A stretch of 59,827 bases of DNA. It comes from Candidatus Tepidifontimicrobium thermophilum (GTDB lineage Bacteria; Sysuimicrobiota; Sysuimicrobiia; Sysuimicrobiales; Sysuimicrobiaceae). The translations under genes and the position numbers were made by a program. The notes beneath the pieces are model-generated. The model was not told where the DNA came from. It saw only the letters and a list, made by a program, of their open reading frames with translations, and ran no database searches. The DNA lies in NCBI GenBank assembly GCA_031296405.1, contig JAVKKH010000015.1, positions 1-59,827 on the forward strand. Direction: 5' to 3'. Below, piece by piece: positions 1 to 8,177 of the stretch (position 1 is the first letter of the stretch; every line of letters starts with the position of its first letter).

Positions 1-776
1 CCCGCGACGTCCGCGTGGTTCAGGTACAGGTGGACAGCGGACAGGCTGCACCGGGACCGCACGTACTCCAGCACCGCTTGCCGCATCTGCTCCTTGCGGC
101 GGAAGTACGTGGCCTCGCTGTCCACGAAGCGATCCACGAACGCCACCGCCACCGTCAGGTGCAGCTCGCGGCCCGTCCGCACTCCCATCACCTTCACGTC
201 CTCCCCCGCCTCCGGGAATTCTTTCTTGAAAGCAGGGGAGTTGATGTACCGTTCCGTCTCCAGCACCACCCGCTCCGTCTCCGTGAGGGGCCAGTACCCG
301 ACTGCCGCGGAGGTGTCGTTGGCGCCGATCTCCTCCCGATGGAAGATGTCCACCAGTTCCGGAGAGCCCGGCTTGATCTGGATGTCGTACTCCACGTGCC
401 GCTCCGGGTCCACGAACCGCAGGTTCTCCCGGATCCACCGCTTGGCCGTACGGATGGCCAGCTCGGGGATGGGGATCTCCACGTCCCCTACCCGGTAGGT
501 GGCCCGGTCACCGAAGATCAGCCGCATGGGCTGGATCACCCGGCCGCCCCCAAACCGGACCTCCGCCTCCCCGGCCACGAGGAAAGCCTTGTCGATGTTG
601 TGGTGCAGGATGGTCCCCACCTTCTCCAGGTAGGTCTTGCTGAGCTCCACGGAGACCTGCTCCATGATGGCGTCGCAGATGGAGTCGGGATGACCCACTC
701 CCTTGCGCTCCACCAGCTCCACCTGGTGCTCGGACACCGGCAGGCCCGGCAGCGTCTCCACGAGGATGTTCCGCAC
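1..776 (-). CDS. mat: S-adenosylmethionine synthetase, archaeal type (3' end outside window)
   Basis: Makes S-adenosylmethionine from methionine and ATP in the cytoplasm. About 258 N-terminal residues are visible and the gene runs off the left edge. The sequence follows the archaeal MAT family rather than bacterial MetK: ERKGVGHPDS at residues 23-32, HHNIDK at 58-63, FGGG at 75-78, NDTS at 153-156 and a VMGVRTGRE segment near 197-204. I chose the GTG at 776 because a purine-rich AGGGGG lies about 8 nt upstream and the protein then starts like the family (RNILVE). A separate promoter precedes it, so it is probably not just the tail of the rseP operon. It pairs functionally with ahcY near 37-38 kb. 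Family assignment is confident; presence of this type in a bacterium suggests old transfer, which is inference. Confidence 0.9.
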   Translation of the reverse strand, partial: MRNILVETLPGLPVSEHQVELVERKGVGHPDSICDAIMEQVSVELSKTYLEKVGTILHHNIDKAFLVAGEAEVRFGGGRVIQPMRLIFGDRATYRVGDVEIPIPELAIRTAKRWIRENLRFVDPERHVEYDIQIKPGSPELVDIFHREEIGANDTSAAVGYWPLTETERVVLETERYINSPAFKKEFPEAGEDVKVMGVRTGRELHLTVAVAFVDRFVDSEATYFRRKEQMRQAVLEYVRSRCSLSAVHLYLNHADVA

Positions 777-852
777 CGTGCGACCCCCTGCCCTGGGTTT
801 TTCAGTTGCCGCTTCGGTGTGCGCCCGGACCGGACCGCCCGGACACGCCACC

Positions 853-881
853 ATGGTAGCGTCCCTCTCGCCGGTTTCCAA
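853..881 (-). promoter_or_regulatory. Promoter of the archaeal-type MAT gene
   Basis: On the minus strand there is a -35 TTGGAA (881-876) and a -10 TACCAT (858-853) separated by exactly 17 nt. Transcription would start near 845, giving a leader of about 70 nt before the GTG at 776. The leader contains GGCAACTGAAAAACCC followed by the ribosome site, but it is too short for a SAM-I type riboswitch. The promoter is inferred from spacing and hexamer match only. Confidence 0.55.
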
Positions 882-884
882 CAC

Positions 885-1547
885 TCACCGGCGCCACCGC
901 CGCGGGACGAACCACCGCACCAGCACGACTCCCGCCACGAACCCGCCCACGTGGGCCCAGAACGCCACCCCGCCCCCCACCTGGGCCGGCGCGCCCAGGG
1001 ACGCCAGCCCGTAGACGAGCTGCAGCAGGAACCACAGGGGCAGAAATAGCACCGCGGGCACTTCCGCGAGCTGGGTGAAGAACCCCAGGGGGACCAGGGC
1101 CAGGATCCGCGCGTGGGGGAACAGGACCAGGTAGGCCCCCAACACCCCGGCGATGGCACCGCTGGCGCCCACCATGGGCACCGAGGAAGCGGGTTGGAAG
1201 GCCACCTGCAGCCCGGCGGCCGCGAGGCCACTGAGGAGGTAGAAGACCGCGAACCGGCCGTGGCCCATGGCGTCCTCCACGTTGTTCCCGAAGATCCACA
1301 GGTACAGCATGTTCCCCAGAAGGTGGAGCCACCCTCCGTGCAGGAACATGGACGTCACCAGGGTGAAGTACGGCGGGTCCGGGCCGAGAAGGCGCGCGGG
1401 GACGACCCCAAACGTCCGGAAGAACTCCGCCAGCTCGTCGGGCGGCAGGCCCACCTCGTACAGGAACACCAGGACGGAGGCAGCCAGGATGCTCAGCATG
1501 ACCACCGGTGGCCGCCGGGCGGGGACGCTGTCGCGCAGGGGGATCAA
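885..1547 (-). CDS. Rhomboid-family intramembrane serine protease
   Basis: Polytopic membrane protease that cleaves transmembrane substrates. With a TTG start at 1547 the protein is about 220 residues and begins IPLRDSVPARRPP, the usual N-terminus of bacterial rhomboids. The catalytic pair is present: Ser129 in GASG (127-130) and His199 in FWAHVGG. The HGGWLHLLGNM loop at 70-80 is also typical. About six hydrophobic segments are visible. TTG is preceded by GGAG about 8 nt upstream and lies 25 nt after the mgtC stop; upstream in-frame ATG/GTG codons would overlap mgtC. It is the last gene of the rseP-mgtC-rhomboid run. Substrates are unknown. Confidence 0.88.
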   Translation of the reverse strand: MIPLRDSVPARRPPVVMLSILAASVLVFLYEVGLPPDELAEFFRTFGVVPARLLGPDPPYFTLVTSMFLHGGWLHLLGNMLYLWIFGNNVEDAMGHGRFAVFYLLSGLAAAGLQVAFQPASSVPMVGASGAIAGVLGAYLVLFPHARILALVPLGFFTQLAEVPAVLFLPLWFLLQLVYGLASLGAPAQVGGGVAFWAHVGGFVAGVVLVRWFVPRRWRR

Positions 1548-1572
1548 GGGTCGGGCTCCGACCGGGCAGGTC

Positions 1573-2229
1573 CTACGAGGTCCAGGAGGCGGCCTCCACA
1601 CCCTCGAGGTCCGCCACCGCCAGCAGGATCTCTTCCCGGTTCGCGTGCGGGGGCAGGCGCACGCCTAGGTGCAGGTTCACCTTCCCGTCGCGCCCCGCTT
1701 CCATCTGGACGCTCTCAATGTTAGCCCGGTGCTTCCCGAGCAGGGTGCCCAGGGTCCCCAGTTGCCCGGGTCGGTCCACCATGGTCACCGCCAGGGTCCC
1801 GAGGCCCGTGGCACGGCGGGGCAACCAGCGTTCCACCCGCGGGAACAGGTACAGCACCGCCCACGCCAGGGCCGTAGCCACCAGGGCCACCAGGTAGAAG
1901 CCGCTCCCCACCGCGGTTCCGATGGCCGCCACCATCCACAGGCTGGCCGCGGTGGTCAGGCCTCCGACCCCCGTGGGGTGGCGCCAGATGGTGCCGGCGC
2001 CGATGAACCCGATGCCCACCACGATGTTGGAGGCGATCCGCGCGGGGTCCGCCCCGCTCCCGAAGAATCCATAGAGGCTGATCAGGGTGAAGGTAGCGGC
2101 GCCGAGGGCCACCAGGATGTGGGTACGGAACCCCGCGGGCTTCTCCAGCACTTCCCGCTCGATGCCGATGATGCCGCCTAGCACCACCGCCAGGATGAGA
2201 CGCACCACCAGTTCTGCGGGCTCCACCAC
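1573..2229 (-). CDS. mgtC: MgtC/SapB-family membrane protein with C-terminal ACT-like domain
   Basis: Membrane protein of the MgtC/SapB family, linked to growth at low magnesium in other bacteria, though its molecular activity is unsettled. The N-terminal part has the family core: GGIIGIERE, FRTHILVALGAATFTLIS, a GIGFIGAGTIWR segment and GLTTAASLW. Hydrophobic segments end near residue 140. The last 80 residues form a soluble ACT-like regulatory domain (LAVTMVDRPGQLGTLGTLL...). Two consecutive GTG codons at 2229 and 2226 are the likely starts (VVEPAELVV); a longer start at 2301 would overlap rseP and lacks homology-like sequence. An unlinked mgtE near 49 kb also concerns magnesium. Confidence 0.85.
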   Translation of the reverse strand: MVEPAELVVRLILAVVLGGIIGIEREVLEKPAGFRTHILVALGAATFTLISLYGFFGSGADPARIASNIVVGIGFIGAGTIWRHPTGVGGLTTAASLWMVAAIGTAVGSGFYLVALVATALAWAVLYLFPRVERWLPRRATGLGTLAVTMVDRPGQLGTLGTLLGKHRANIESVQMEAGRDGKVNLHLGVRLPPHANREEILLAVADLEGVEAASWTS

Positions 2230-2248
2230 GGACCGCCGCCCCGTGCCC

Positions 2249-3283
2249 CTAGAAGTTCCGCTCGCCCACCCATCGTAGGATGTCGCGGTAAGTGAGGGCA
2301 AGGACGAGCAGCAGCAGCAGGGCGAAGCCTACCAGGTGCACGTAGCCCTCCCGGCGCGGGTCCACCGCCCTTCGCCGTACCGCCTCCACCAACAGGAACG
2401 CGAGCCGCCCGCCGTCCAGGGCCGGCAGGGGGAGGAGGTTGAACAGGCCGATCATCACGCTCAGGAACGCGGTCATGAACAGGTAGGAGTCGAAACCCAC
2501 CTGTGCGGCGTCCCCCAACAGCCGCACCGCGCCCACCGGGCCCGCCAGCTCCTGCAGCACGTCGCCGGACCCCACCAGGCGCACCAGGCCGATCACCATC
2601 TCCCGCATGGACCGGACCGTTTGTTGCACGCCCCACAGCAGGGCCCGGTGCGGGGCGAGTCGCTCCCGCTCCACCGCGGGCGTGATGCCCGTGATCCCCA
2701 CCCCCAGGCGCGGATCCAGTCGCGGCGTGACCGTGACCTCGAAGCGCCGGCCGGACCGCTCCACGGCCAGCCGCAGGGCCCGGCCCGCGCTGCGGTGGAT
2801 GGTCCGCACCATGGTCTGCCCGTCGGGGAGAGGCACGCCGTCGATGGCCACGATCCGGTCCCCGGGCCGCAGGCCGGCCTCCGCGGCTGGCCAGCCGGGC
2901 CGCACGGTGGCCACCACGGTGGTCACCCGACGGGGCAGGCCGTAGGCCCACGCGGCGGTCGCCACCAGGAGCACCGAAAGCAGCACGTTCATGACAGGAC
3001 CCGCGGCCACGACCGCGATCCGGGTCCACACGCCCTTGCTGCGGAAGGCGTCCGGCCCTGGCTCCTCGTCGAAGTCCTCCCCCGCCAGGCGCACGTAACC
3101 GCCCAACGGGAAGACATTCAGCCGGTACTCCGTGCCGCCCCTCCGGCTGCGCCAGAGCGGCGGGCCGAAGCCCACCGCGAACGCCCGCACGCCGATCCCC
3201 GAAGCCTTCGCCACCAGGAAGTGGCCCAGCTCGTGGGCGAGGATCATCAGGCCGAAGGCCACCACGGCCAGCAGCATCGACAT
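2249..3283 (-). CDS. rseP: RIP-family site-2 zinc metalloprotease
   Basis: Intramembrane zinc protease that releases membrane-bound regulators such as anti-sigma factors. The zinc site HELGH is at residues 17-21, one PDZ domain covers about 110-190 (GDRIVAIDGVPLPDG), and the second active-site motif LDGG is near 289, followed by the last membrane segments. Length of 344 residues is normal for single-PDZ members. The ATG at 3283 overlaps the dxr stop (TGATG), showing translational coupling; a GTG at 3286 and an ATG at 3277 are alternatives. The dxr-rseP order is conserved across bacteria. Confidence 0.93.
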   Translation of the reverse strand: MSMLLAVVAFGLMILAHELGHFLVAKASGIGVRAFAVGFGPPLWRSRRGGTEYRLNVFPLGGYVRLAGEDFDEEPGPDAFRSKGVWTRIAVVAAGPVMNVLLSVLLVATAAWAYGLPRRVTTVVATVRPGWPAAEAGLRPGDRIVAIDGVPLPDGQTMVRTIHRSAGRALRLAVERSGRRFEVTVTPRLDPRLGVGITGITPAVERERLAPHRALLWGVQQTVRSMREMVIGLVRLVGSGDVLQELAGPVGAVRLLGDAAQVGFDSYLFMTAFLSVMIGLFNLLPLPALDGGRLAFLLVEAVRRRAVDPRREGYVHLVGFALLLLLVLALTYRDILRWVGERNF

Positions 3284-4446
3284 CACAGGCTCCTCACCAG
3301 CGCCCGCGCCCAGCGGTCCGCCTCCAGGATCTCCTCCAGGGTGGGGCGGGGACGGGGCTCGTGCAAGTCCATGGCCGCCCGCACCAGTTTCGGGATCCGG
3401 CCGAAGGGCACCTCCCCGTCCAGGAACCGCTGCACTGCCACCTCGTTCGCCGCATTCAGGACCGCGGGGAGGGTCCCCCCTACGGCCAGGGCCTCATAAG
3501 CGTACCCCAGACAGGGGAACCGCCGCAGGTCAGGCGGCTCGAAGGTGAGGGTCTGCGGGATCGTCCAGTCGAGACGGCCGAACCCGGGGGGCAGGCGGTC
3601 CATCCCGCTCAGGGCGTACTGGATGAACAGCCGCATGTCGGGCCGGCTGAGGTGCGCGAGGCTGGAGCCGTCCACGAACTCCACCATCCCGTGCACCACG
3701 CTCTGCGGGTGGATCAACACCTCGATGCGCTCCGCCGGGAGGTCAAACAGCCACCGGGCCTCGATGACCTCCAGGGCCTTGTTCATCAGGGTGGCGGAGT
3801 CCACGGTGATCTTCGGCCCCATGCGCCAGGTGGGGTGCTGCAGGGCCTCCTCCGGCGTCGCGGACTCCATGGACTCCAGGGAGCGTCGCAGGAAGGGCCC
3901 GCCGGAAGCGGTGAGCACGATGCGGCGCACGCGGTCGCGCCGCTGCTCCGCCTGCAGGCACTGGTAGATGGCGCTGTGCTCGCCATCCACGGGCACGATC
4001 CGGGCCCCACACGACGCCGCCCGCTCCCGCACCAGTTCCCCCGCGGCCACCAGGGTCTCCTTGTTGGCCAGGGCCAGCTCCTTGCCCGCCTCGATGGCAG
4101 CCAGGCTGGGCAGCAGCCCCGCCACCCCCACCACCGCCACCAGGACCACGTCCGCAGACGGCCAGCGGGCTACCTGTTCCAGCGCCTGCGGCCCCACCAG
4201 GAGCTCGCCGCGCCAGCCCGAAGCCATCTGCCGGAACTCCTCCACCGCCTCCCGGTCGGTCAGGGCCACCGCCTCGGGCTGCCAGCGCACGGCCTGCTCC
4301 GCCAGGGCCGCTGCGTCCCGCCGGGCAGCCAGGGCCACGACCCGCGCCCGTCCCGCCAGGGCTTCCACCACCTCCAGGGCCTGCCGGCCGATGGAGCCGG
4401 TGCTGCCCAGGATCGCCACACGCCGCGCGGGCCCGCCTGCTTTCAC
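3283..4446 (-). CDS. dxr: 1-deoxy-D-xylulose 5-phosphate reductoisomerase
   Basis: Converts DXP to MEP with NADPH, the committed step of the MEP isoprenoid pathway. The 387-residue protein shows the NADPH-binding GSTGSIG at 14-20, LANKET, the metal and substrate segment DGEHSAIYQCLQ, GPKITVDSATLMNKALEVIEA (split motif carrying the metal ligand) and HPQSVVHGMVEF. The GTG start at 4446 overlaps the cdsA stop as GTGA. A much longer open frame continues upstream but it is only a shadow of cdsA and uppS. Isoprenoid precursors made here feed UppS encoded two genes upstream. Confidence 0.96.
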   Translation of the reverse strand: MKAGGPARRVAILGSTGSIGRQALEVVEALAGRARVVALAARRDAAALAEQAVRWQPEAVALTDREAVEEFRQMASGWRGELLVGPQALEQVARWPSADVVLVAVVGVAGLLPSLAAIEAGKELALANKETLVAAGELVRERAASCGARIVPVDGEHSAIYQCLQAEQRRDRVRRIVLTASGGPFLRRSLESMESATPEEALQHPTWRMGPKITVDSATLMNKALEVIEARWLFDLPAERIEVLIHPQSVVHGMVEFVDGSSLAHLSRPDMRLFIQYALSGMDRLPPGFGRLDWTIPQTLTFEPPDLRRFPCLGYAYEALAVGGTLPAVLNAANEVAVQRFLDGEVPFGRIPKLVRAAMDLHEPRPRPTLEEILEADRWARALVRSL

Positions 4447-5231
4447 AGCCCGCCCGTCCACGCCGCAAACAGGTAGTAGGCCACCACGCCCGAGAACAGG
4501 AGCCCGTCGAACCGGTCCAGCACGCCGCCGTGGCCTGGCAGCACCACACCGGAATCCTTGGCCCGGGCCTCCCTCTTCAGCGCGGACTCCCACAGGTCGC
4601 CCAGCTGCCCGCTGAGGGCGCACAAAAGCCCTCCCGCCACCACCCACGCCGCAGGGAGTCCGAAGTACACGCCCGCGGCCGCTGCGCCCACCAGCCCCCC
4701 CGCCACGCCGCCCAGGGCTCCCTCTACGGTCTTGTTGGGACTGAGGTCCGGGGCCAACTTGCGCCGGCCCAGGGAACGGCCCACGAAGTACGCGGCGCTG
4801 TCCGCGCACCAGGTGCTGGTCAGCACCAGGAAAGTGACCGCCATGCCCTCGGGCAGTTGCCGGAGCAGCACCCAGTGGGCGCCGAACAGCCCCACGTACA
4901 CCGTCCCGAGGGCAGCACCGGCCGCGTTGCCCAGCACCCGGCCCCGGCGGGCAGCGAGTTCGCCGGCGAGGGCGAGCAACACCACCAGGGCGACCGCTGC
5001 CAGAGCCCAGCGGGCGCCCGCCTGCGCCGCCAGGGGGAGCGCCCCGGCCCCCACGATTCCCACCGCCCAGGGCGAACCGTACCCCGCCCGTTGGGACAGG
5101 CTGTAGAACTCCCACGCGCCTATTGTCACCACCACGCCCGCGGCAACCGCCATCGCCCACCCGCCGGCCCAGACGGTCACCACCGCCACGGGGATCCCCA
5201 CCGCGGCGGTCACCAGACGCCTACCCAGCAT
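4443..5231 (-). CDS. cdsA: Phosphatidate cytidylyltransferase
   Basis: Makes CDP-diacylglycerol from phosphatidate and CTP at the inner membrane. The protein is 262 residues with about eight hydrophobic segments and carries the full C-terminal family signature: SALKRE, then AKDSG, then PGHGGVLDRFDGLLF. I chose the ATG at 5231 (MLGRRLVTA), which overlaps the uppS stop by 11 nt. The longer frame from 5300 would add non-homologous sequence read from within uppS. It lies in the standard uppS-cdsA-dxr order. Confidence 0.94.
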   Translation of the reverse strand: MLGRRLVTAAVGIPVAVVTVWAGGWAMAVAAGVVVTIGAWEFYSLSQRAGYGSPWAVGIVGAGALPLAAQAGARWALAAVALVVLLALAGELAARRGRVLGNAAGAALGTVYVGLFGAHWVLLRQLPEGMAVTFLVLTSTWCADSAAYFVGRSLGRRKLAPDLSPNKTVEGALGGVAGGLVGAAAAGVYFGLPAAWVVAGGLLCALSGQLGDLWESALKREARAKDSGVVLPGHGGVLDRFDGLLFSGVVAYYLFAAWTGGL

Positions 5232-5994
5232 CCAGCCCCCCGAACCGGCGGACGCGGCTCTGGTAGTCCCGGAGGGCCTCCACCAGAGCCTGCCGGTCAA
5301 ACTCCGGCCACAGCACGTCCGTGAAGTACAGCTCCGCGTACGCGGACTGCCACACCAGGAAGTTGCTCAGGCGCTTCTCCCCCGCGGTCCGGATGATCAG
5401 GTCGGGGTCCGGCAGCGGGTGCGTCTGCAGCCGGCTTGCCAGCTCCTCTTCCCCGATGGCGCCGGCTTCCAGTTCACCCCGGCAGACCGCCTCGGCTAGG
5501 GCGCGGGCCGCCTGGACGATCTCCGCTCTTCCCCCGTAGTTCAAAGCCCCCACCAGGTGTAGCACCTCGTTGCCCGCGGTGGACTCCTCCGCGTAGCGGA
5601 TGGCGTCCTGCAGGCCGGCGGGGAATTCCGAGCGGTCGCCGATGACGTGCACGCGAACCCCGTTGCGGGCCAGCTCCGGAGTCTCCTCCCACAGCACCTG
5701 CTCGTAGAGGGCACACAGGGCTTCCACCTCTTCCCTGGGCCGGCGCCAGTTCTCGGTGCTGAAGGCGAACAGGGTCAGCACGCGGATCCCCAGCTCCACG
5801 GCGGCCTCCACGGTGCGACGGATCGCCGCCCGGCCGGCCCGGTGGCCCTCCACCCGGGGCAGGCCGCGGCGGATGGCCCACCGGCCGTTGCCGTCCATGA
5901 TGATGGCCACGTGTACAGGCAGCCGCGCGGGGTCCAGGCCGAGGGCACGCAGTCCTTCGTCGTCCAGACGCTGGGGAGCCGAGGGGCTGGTCAC
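5221..5994 (-). CDS. uppS: Undecaprenyl diphosphate synthase (cis-prenyltransferase)
   Basis: Elongates farnesyl diphosphate with isopentenyl units to undecaprenyl diphosphate, the lipid carrier for cell-wall synthesis. The 257-residue protein has MDGNGRW at 33-39 (catalytic Asp34), FAFSTENWRRP, and the C-terminal IIRTAGEKRLSNF and WQSAYAEL segments that bind diphosphate. The family more often has RTSGE; the alanine here is a conservative change. The GTG start at 5994 overlaps the stop of the preceding small gene as GTGA, so translation is probably coupled. Confidence 0.95.
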   Translation of the reverse strand: MTSPSAPQRLDDEGLRALGLDPARLPVHVAIIMDGNGRWAIRRGLPRVEGHRAGRAAIRRTVEAAVELGIRVLTLFAFSTENWRRPREEVEALCALYEQVLWEETPELARNGVRVHVIGDRSEFPAGLQDAIRYAEESTAGNEVLHLVGALNYGGRAEIVQAARALAEAVCRGELEAGAIGEEELASRLQTHPLPDPDLIIRTAGEKRLSNFLVWQSAYAELYFTDVLWPEFDRQALVEALRDYQSRVRRFGGLDAG

Positions 5995-6239
5995 GGGCGG
6001 TGCGGGCCAGCCGGTCCCCCGCTCCTGGGCCGCCGCAGCCGCACGTACCGCTCCCAGGCTACCACCAGCTCCACCTGACCCGCAGCGGTGGCCCGCTGCC
6101 TAACCACCCGCGGCAGCCCACCCGCGGGCGCGCTGTGCGGCGGAGACGTGGTGCGGATCTGGGGCGTCCAGCCGGCCGACCGCAGCTCCACCAGGGCCTC
6201 CTCCAGGGGCCAGGCGACCACGTCCGGGGGAGAGCTCAT
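5991..6239 (-). CDS. Small PASTA-like protein between frr and uppS
   Basis: An 82-residue open frame whose ATG (6239) overlaps the frr stop (TGATG) and whose TGA overlaps the uppS GTG. Residues 10-60 resemble a single PASTA-like domain: PLEEALVELRSAGW, then a PRVVRQRATAAGQVELVVAWE stretch. There is no signal peptide or membrane segment. The C-terminal tail is Arg/Gly/Pro rich. Tight coupling on both sides argues that it is translated. Function is unknown; a role near lipid II or cell-wall synthesis would be guesswork based only on the PASTA resemblance and the uppS neighbour. Confidence 0.7.
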   Translation of the reverse strand: MSSPPDVVAWPLEEALVELRSAGWTPQIRTTSPPHSAPAGGLPRVVRQRATAAGQVELVVAWERYVRLRRPRSGGPAGPHRP

Positions 6240-6796
6240 CAAACCTCCAGGATCTCCGCTTCCTTCTTCTGGAGGAGCGTGTCGATCTCCGCGATGAACC
6301 GGTCGGTGAGCTTCTGCAGCTCCTCCTGCGCCCGCCGCGCCTCGTCCTCGGAGATCTCCCGGGCCTCTTCCAGCTCCTCCAGGGTCTCCCGGGCCTCCCG
6401 ACGCACGTTGCGCACCGCCACCCGCCCTTCCTCCGCGTGCTTGCGGGCCACCCGGACCAGCTCCCGCCGCCGTTCCTCCGTGAGCGGAGGGATGGGGACC
6501 CGCAGCACGACCCCGTCGGAGCTGGGGACCAGACCCAGCTCGCTCTGCAGGATGGCCTTCTCGATGGCCTTGGTGGCGTTGCGATCCCACGGCTGGACCA
6601 CCAGCAGCCGTGGCTCCGGTACCGAGATGGTGGCCAGCTGGTTCAAAGGTACCTGGGTGCCGTAGTACTCCACCTTGATGTGCTCCAGCAGGGCCGGGCT
6701 GGCCCTCCCCGTGCGGAGGGTGGCCAGCTCCCGCGCGGTGGCCTCCACCGCCTTCTGCATCCGCGTGCGCGCCTCCTTGAGCACCTCCTGGATCAC
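6239..6796 (-). CDS. frr: Ribosome recycling factor
   Basis: Splits post-termination ribosomes together with EF-G. The GTG at 6796 gives 185 residues, the standard family length. Typical segments are RMQKAVEATARELATLRTGRASP near the N-terminus, VEYYGTQVPLNQLA, and the long charged C-terminal helix (EDEARRAQEELQKLTD). Its start overlaps the pyrH stop (GTGA). It belongs to the rpsB-tsf-pyrH-frr run seen in most bacteria. Confidence 0.97.
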   Translation of the reverse strand: MIQEVLKEARTRMQKAVEATARELATLRTGRASPALLEHIKVEYYGTQVPLNQLATISVPEPRLLVVQPWDRNATKAIEKAILQSELGLVPSSDGVVLRVPIPPLTEERRRELVRVARKHAEEGRVAVRNVRREARETLEELEEAREISEDEARRAQEELQKLTDRFIAEIDTLLQKKEAEILEV

Positions 6797-7521
6797 GGCG
6801 CACCTCCGATCAGGGTGCCCACGTGCTCGCCCCGCACGATCCGCTCCAGGTTCCCGGGTTCCTGCAGGTTGAACACCCAGATGTCCAGGCCGTTGTCCAT
6901 GCACAGGGACACCGTGGTGGTGTCCATCACCTGCAGCCCCCGGTTGATGTACTCCAGGTAGGTCAGACGGTCGAACATGATGGCGTCCCGGTGGACCCGC
7001 GGGTCCTTGTCGAACACCCCGGGCACCCGGTTCTTGGCCATCAGCACGGCCCCCGCCTCGATCTCGATGGCCCGCAAGGCCGCGGTGGTGTCCGTGGTGA
7101 AGTAGGGGCTGCCGGTTCCCGCAGCGAACAGCACCACCCGCCCCTTCTCCAGGTGCCGGATGGCCCGCCGGCGGATGAAGGGCTCCGCGATCTGGTGCAT
7201 GGCGATCGCCGTCTGGACCCGGGTCTCCAGCCCGTGCCCCTCCAGGACCTCCTGCAGCGCCAGGGCGTTGATCACCGTGGCCAGCATGCCCATGTAGTCC
7301 GCGGTGACCTTGTCGATCCCCAGCAGGCGGCTCATCTCCGCTCCCCGGACGATGTTCCCGCCTCCCACCACCAGGGCGACCTGCACCCCCAGTTCGTGTA
7401 CCGCCCGGACCTCCCGGGCCACCACCCTCAGGACCTCGGGGTCCACAATGGAACGACCGTCCCCGCTCAGCTCCTCCCCGCTGAGCTTGAGGACGATGCG
7501 CCCGTACCGAAGCCCCGCCAC
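6793..7521 (-). CDS. pyrH: UMP kinase
   Basis: Phosphorylates UMP to UDP with ATP; member of the amino-acid kinase fold. With the GTG at 7521 the protein has 242 residues, matching the family. It shows the phosphate-binding VLKLSGE near residue 12, the VVGGGNIVRG loop, the TADYMGMLATVINALAL segment and the GTGSPYFTTDTTAALRA motif. The frame continues upstream to 7722 but that part is a shadow of tsf. The gap to tsf is 50 nt without a clear terminator. Confidence 0.96.
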   Translation of the reverse strand: MAGLRYGRIVLKLSGEELSGDGRSIVDPEVLRVVAREVRAVHELGVQVALVVGGGNIVRGAEMSRLLGIDKVTADYMGMLATVINALALQEVLEGHGLETRVQTAIAMHQIAEPFIRRRAIRHLEKGRVVLFAAGTGSPYFTTDTTAALRAIEIEAGAVLMAKNRVPGVFDKDPRVHRDAIMFDRLTYLEYINRGLQVMDTTTVSLCMDNGLDIWVFNLQEPGNLERIVRGEHVGTLIGGAP

Positions 7522-7571
7522 GCCTGTACCGCCTGGGCCCGCGGGCTCCCCGCCCGGTGCCGGGCAAGCGA

Positions 7572-8177
7572 CTAGCCCGCCTCCCCGAGCTTGAAGCGGG
7601 CGAACCGGCGGACCACGATGTTCTCCCCCGTGCGGGCCACCACCTCCGCGATGCGGTCCCGCACCTTCTTGCTCTCGTCCCGGATGAAGGGCTGCTCGAG
7701 GAGCACCACCTCCTCCAGCCACTTCCCGAGCTTCCCCTCCACCGCCCGCTCCACCGCGGCCGGCGGTTTGCCCTGCAGCTGCTGGGCCAGCTGCGCCCGC
7801 GCGATCTCGCGCTCCCGCTCCAGCTCCGCCTCCGGCACGTCCTCCCGCCGCACGTACCGCGGGTCCCGGGCGGCGATCTGCAGCGCCAGGTCCCGCACCA
7901 GCTGTCGGAACTCCTCCGTGCGGGCCACGAAGTCCGTCTCGCAGTTCACCTCCACCAGGACCCCCAGGCTGCCGCCCCCGTGGATGTACGCGTCCACGAG
8001 CCCCTGGGTGGCGGCCCGCCCCGCCCGCTTCGCCGCCTGCGCGAGGCCCCGCTTGCGCAGCAGCTCTACCGCCCGCTCCAGGTCACCGCCCGCCTCCTCC
8101 AGGGCCCCCTTGCAGTCCATCATGCCCGCTCCGGTGCGGGCCCGTAGCTCCTTCACCAGCTCCAGACTCACGGCCAT
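7572..8177 (-). CDS. tsf: Elongation factor Ts, short form
   Basis: Nucleotide exchange factor for EF-Tu. The protein has 201 residues, so it is the short form with a reduced core, as in Thermus and several Terrabacteria, rather than the ~280-residue proteobacterial form. The N-terminal UBA-like domain carries LRARTGAGMMDCKGALEEAGGD split by the family signature, and VEVNCETDFVAR follows near residue 75. The ATG at 8177 follows the rpsB stop with no gap. Confidence 0.96.
   Translation of the reverse strand: MAVSLELVKELRARTGAGMMDCKGALEEAGGDLERAVELLRKRGLAQAAKRAGRAATQGLVDAYIHGGGSLGVLVEVNCETDFVARTEEFRQLVRDLALQIAARDPRYVRREDVPEAELEREREIARAQLAQQLQGKPPAAVERAVEGKLGKWLEEVVLLEQPFIRDESKKVRDRIAEVVARTGENIVVRRFARFKLGEAG

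Noticed and set aside
777..884. SAM-I riboswitch before the mat gene
   Set aside because: The region between promoter and start is only about 70 nt, and the four-helix SAM-I consensus is not present.
4447..5160. N-terminal extension of dxr
   Set aside because: The open frame continues upstream over cdsA, but the conserved DXR protein begins at GTG 4446 and the extension is low-complexity.
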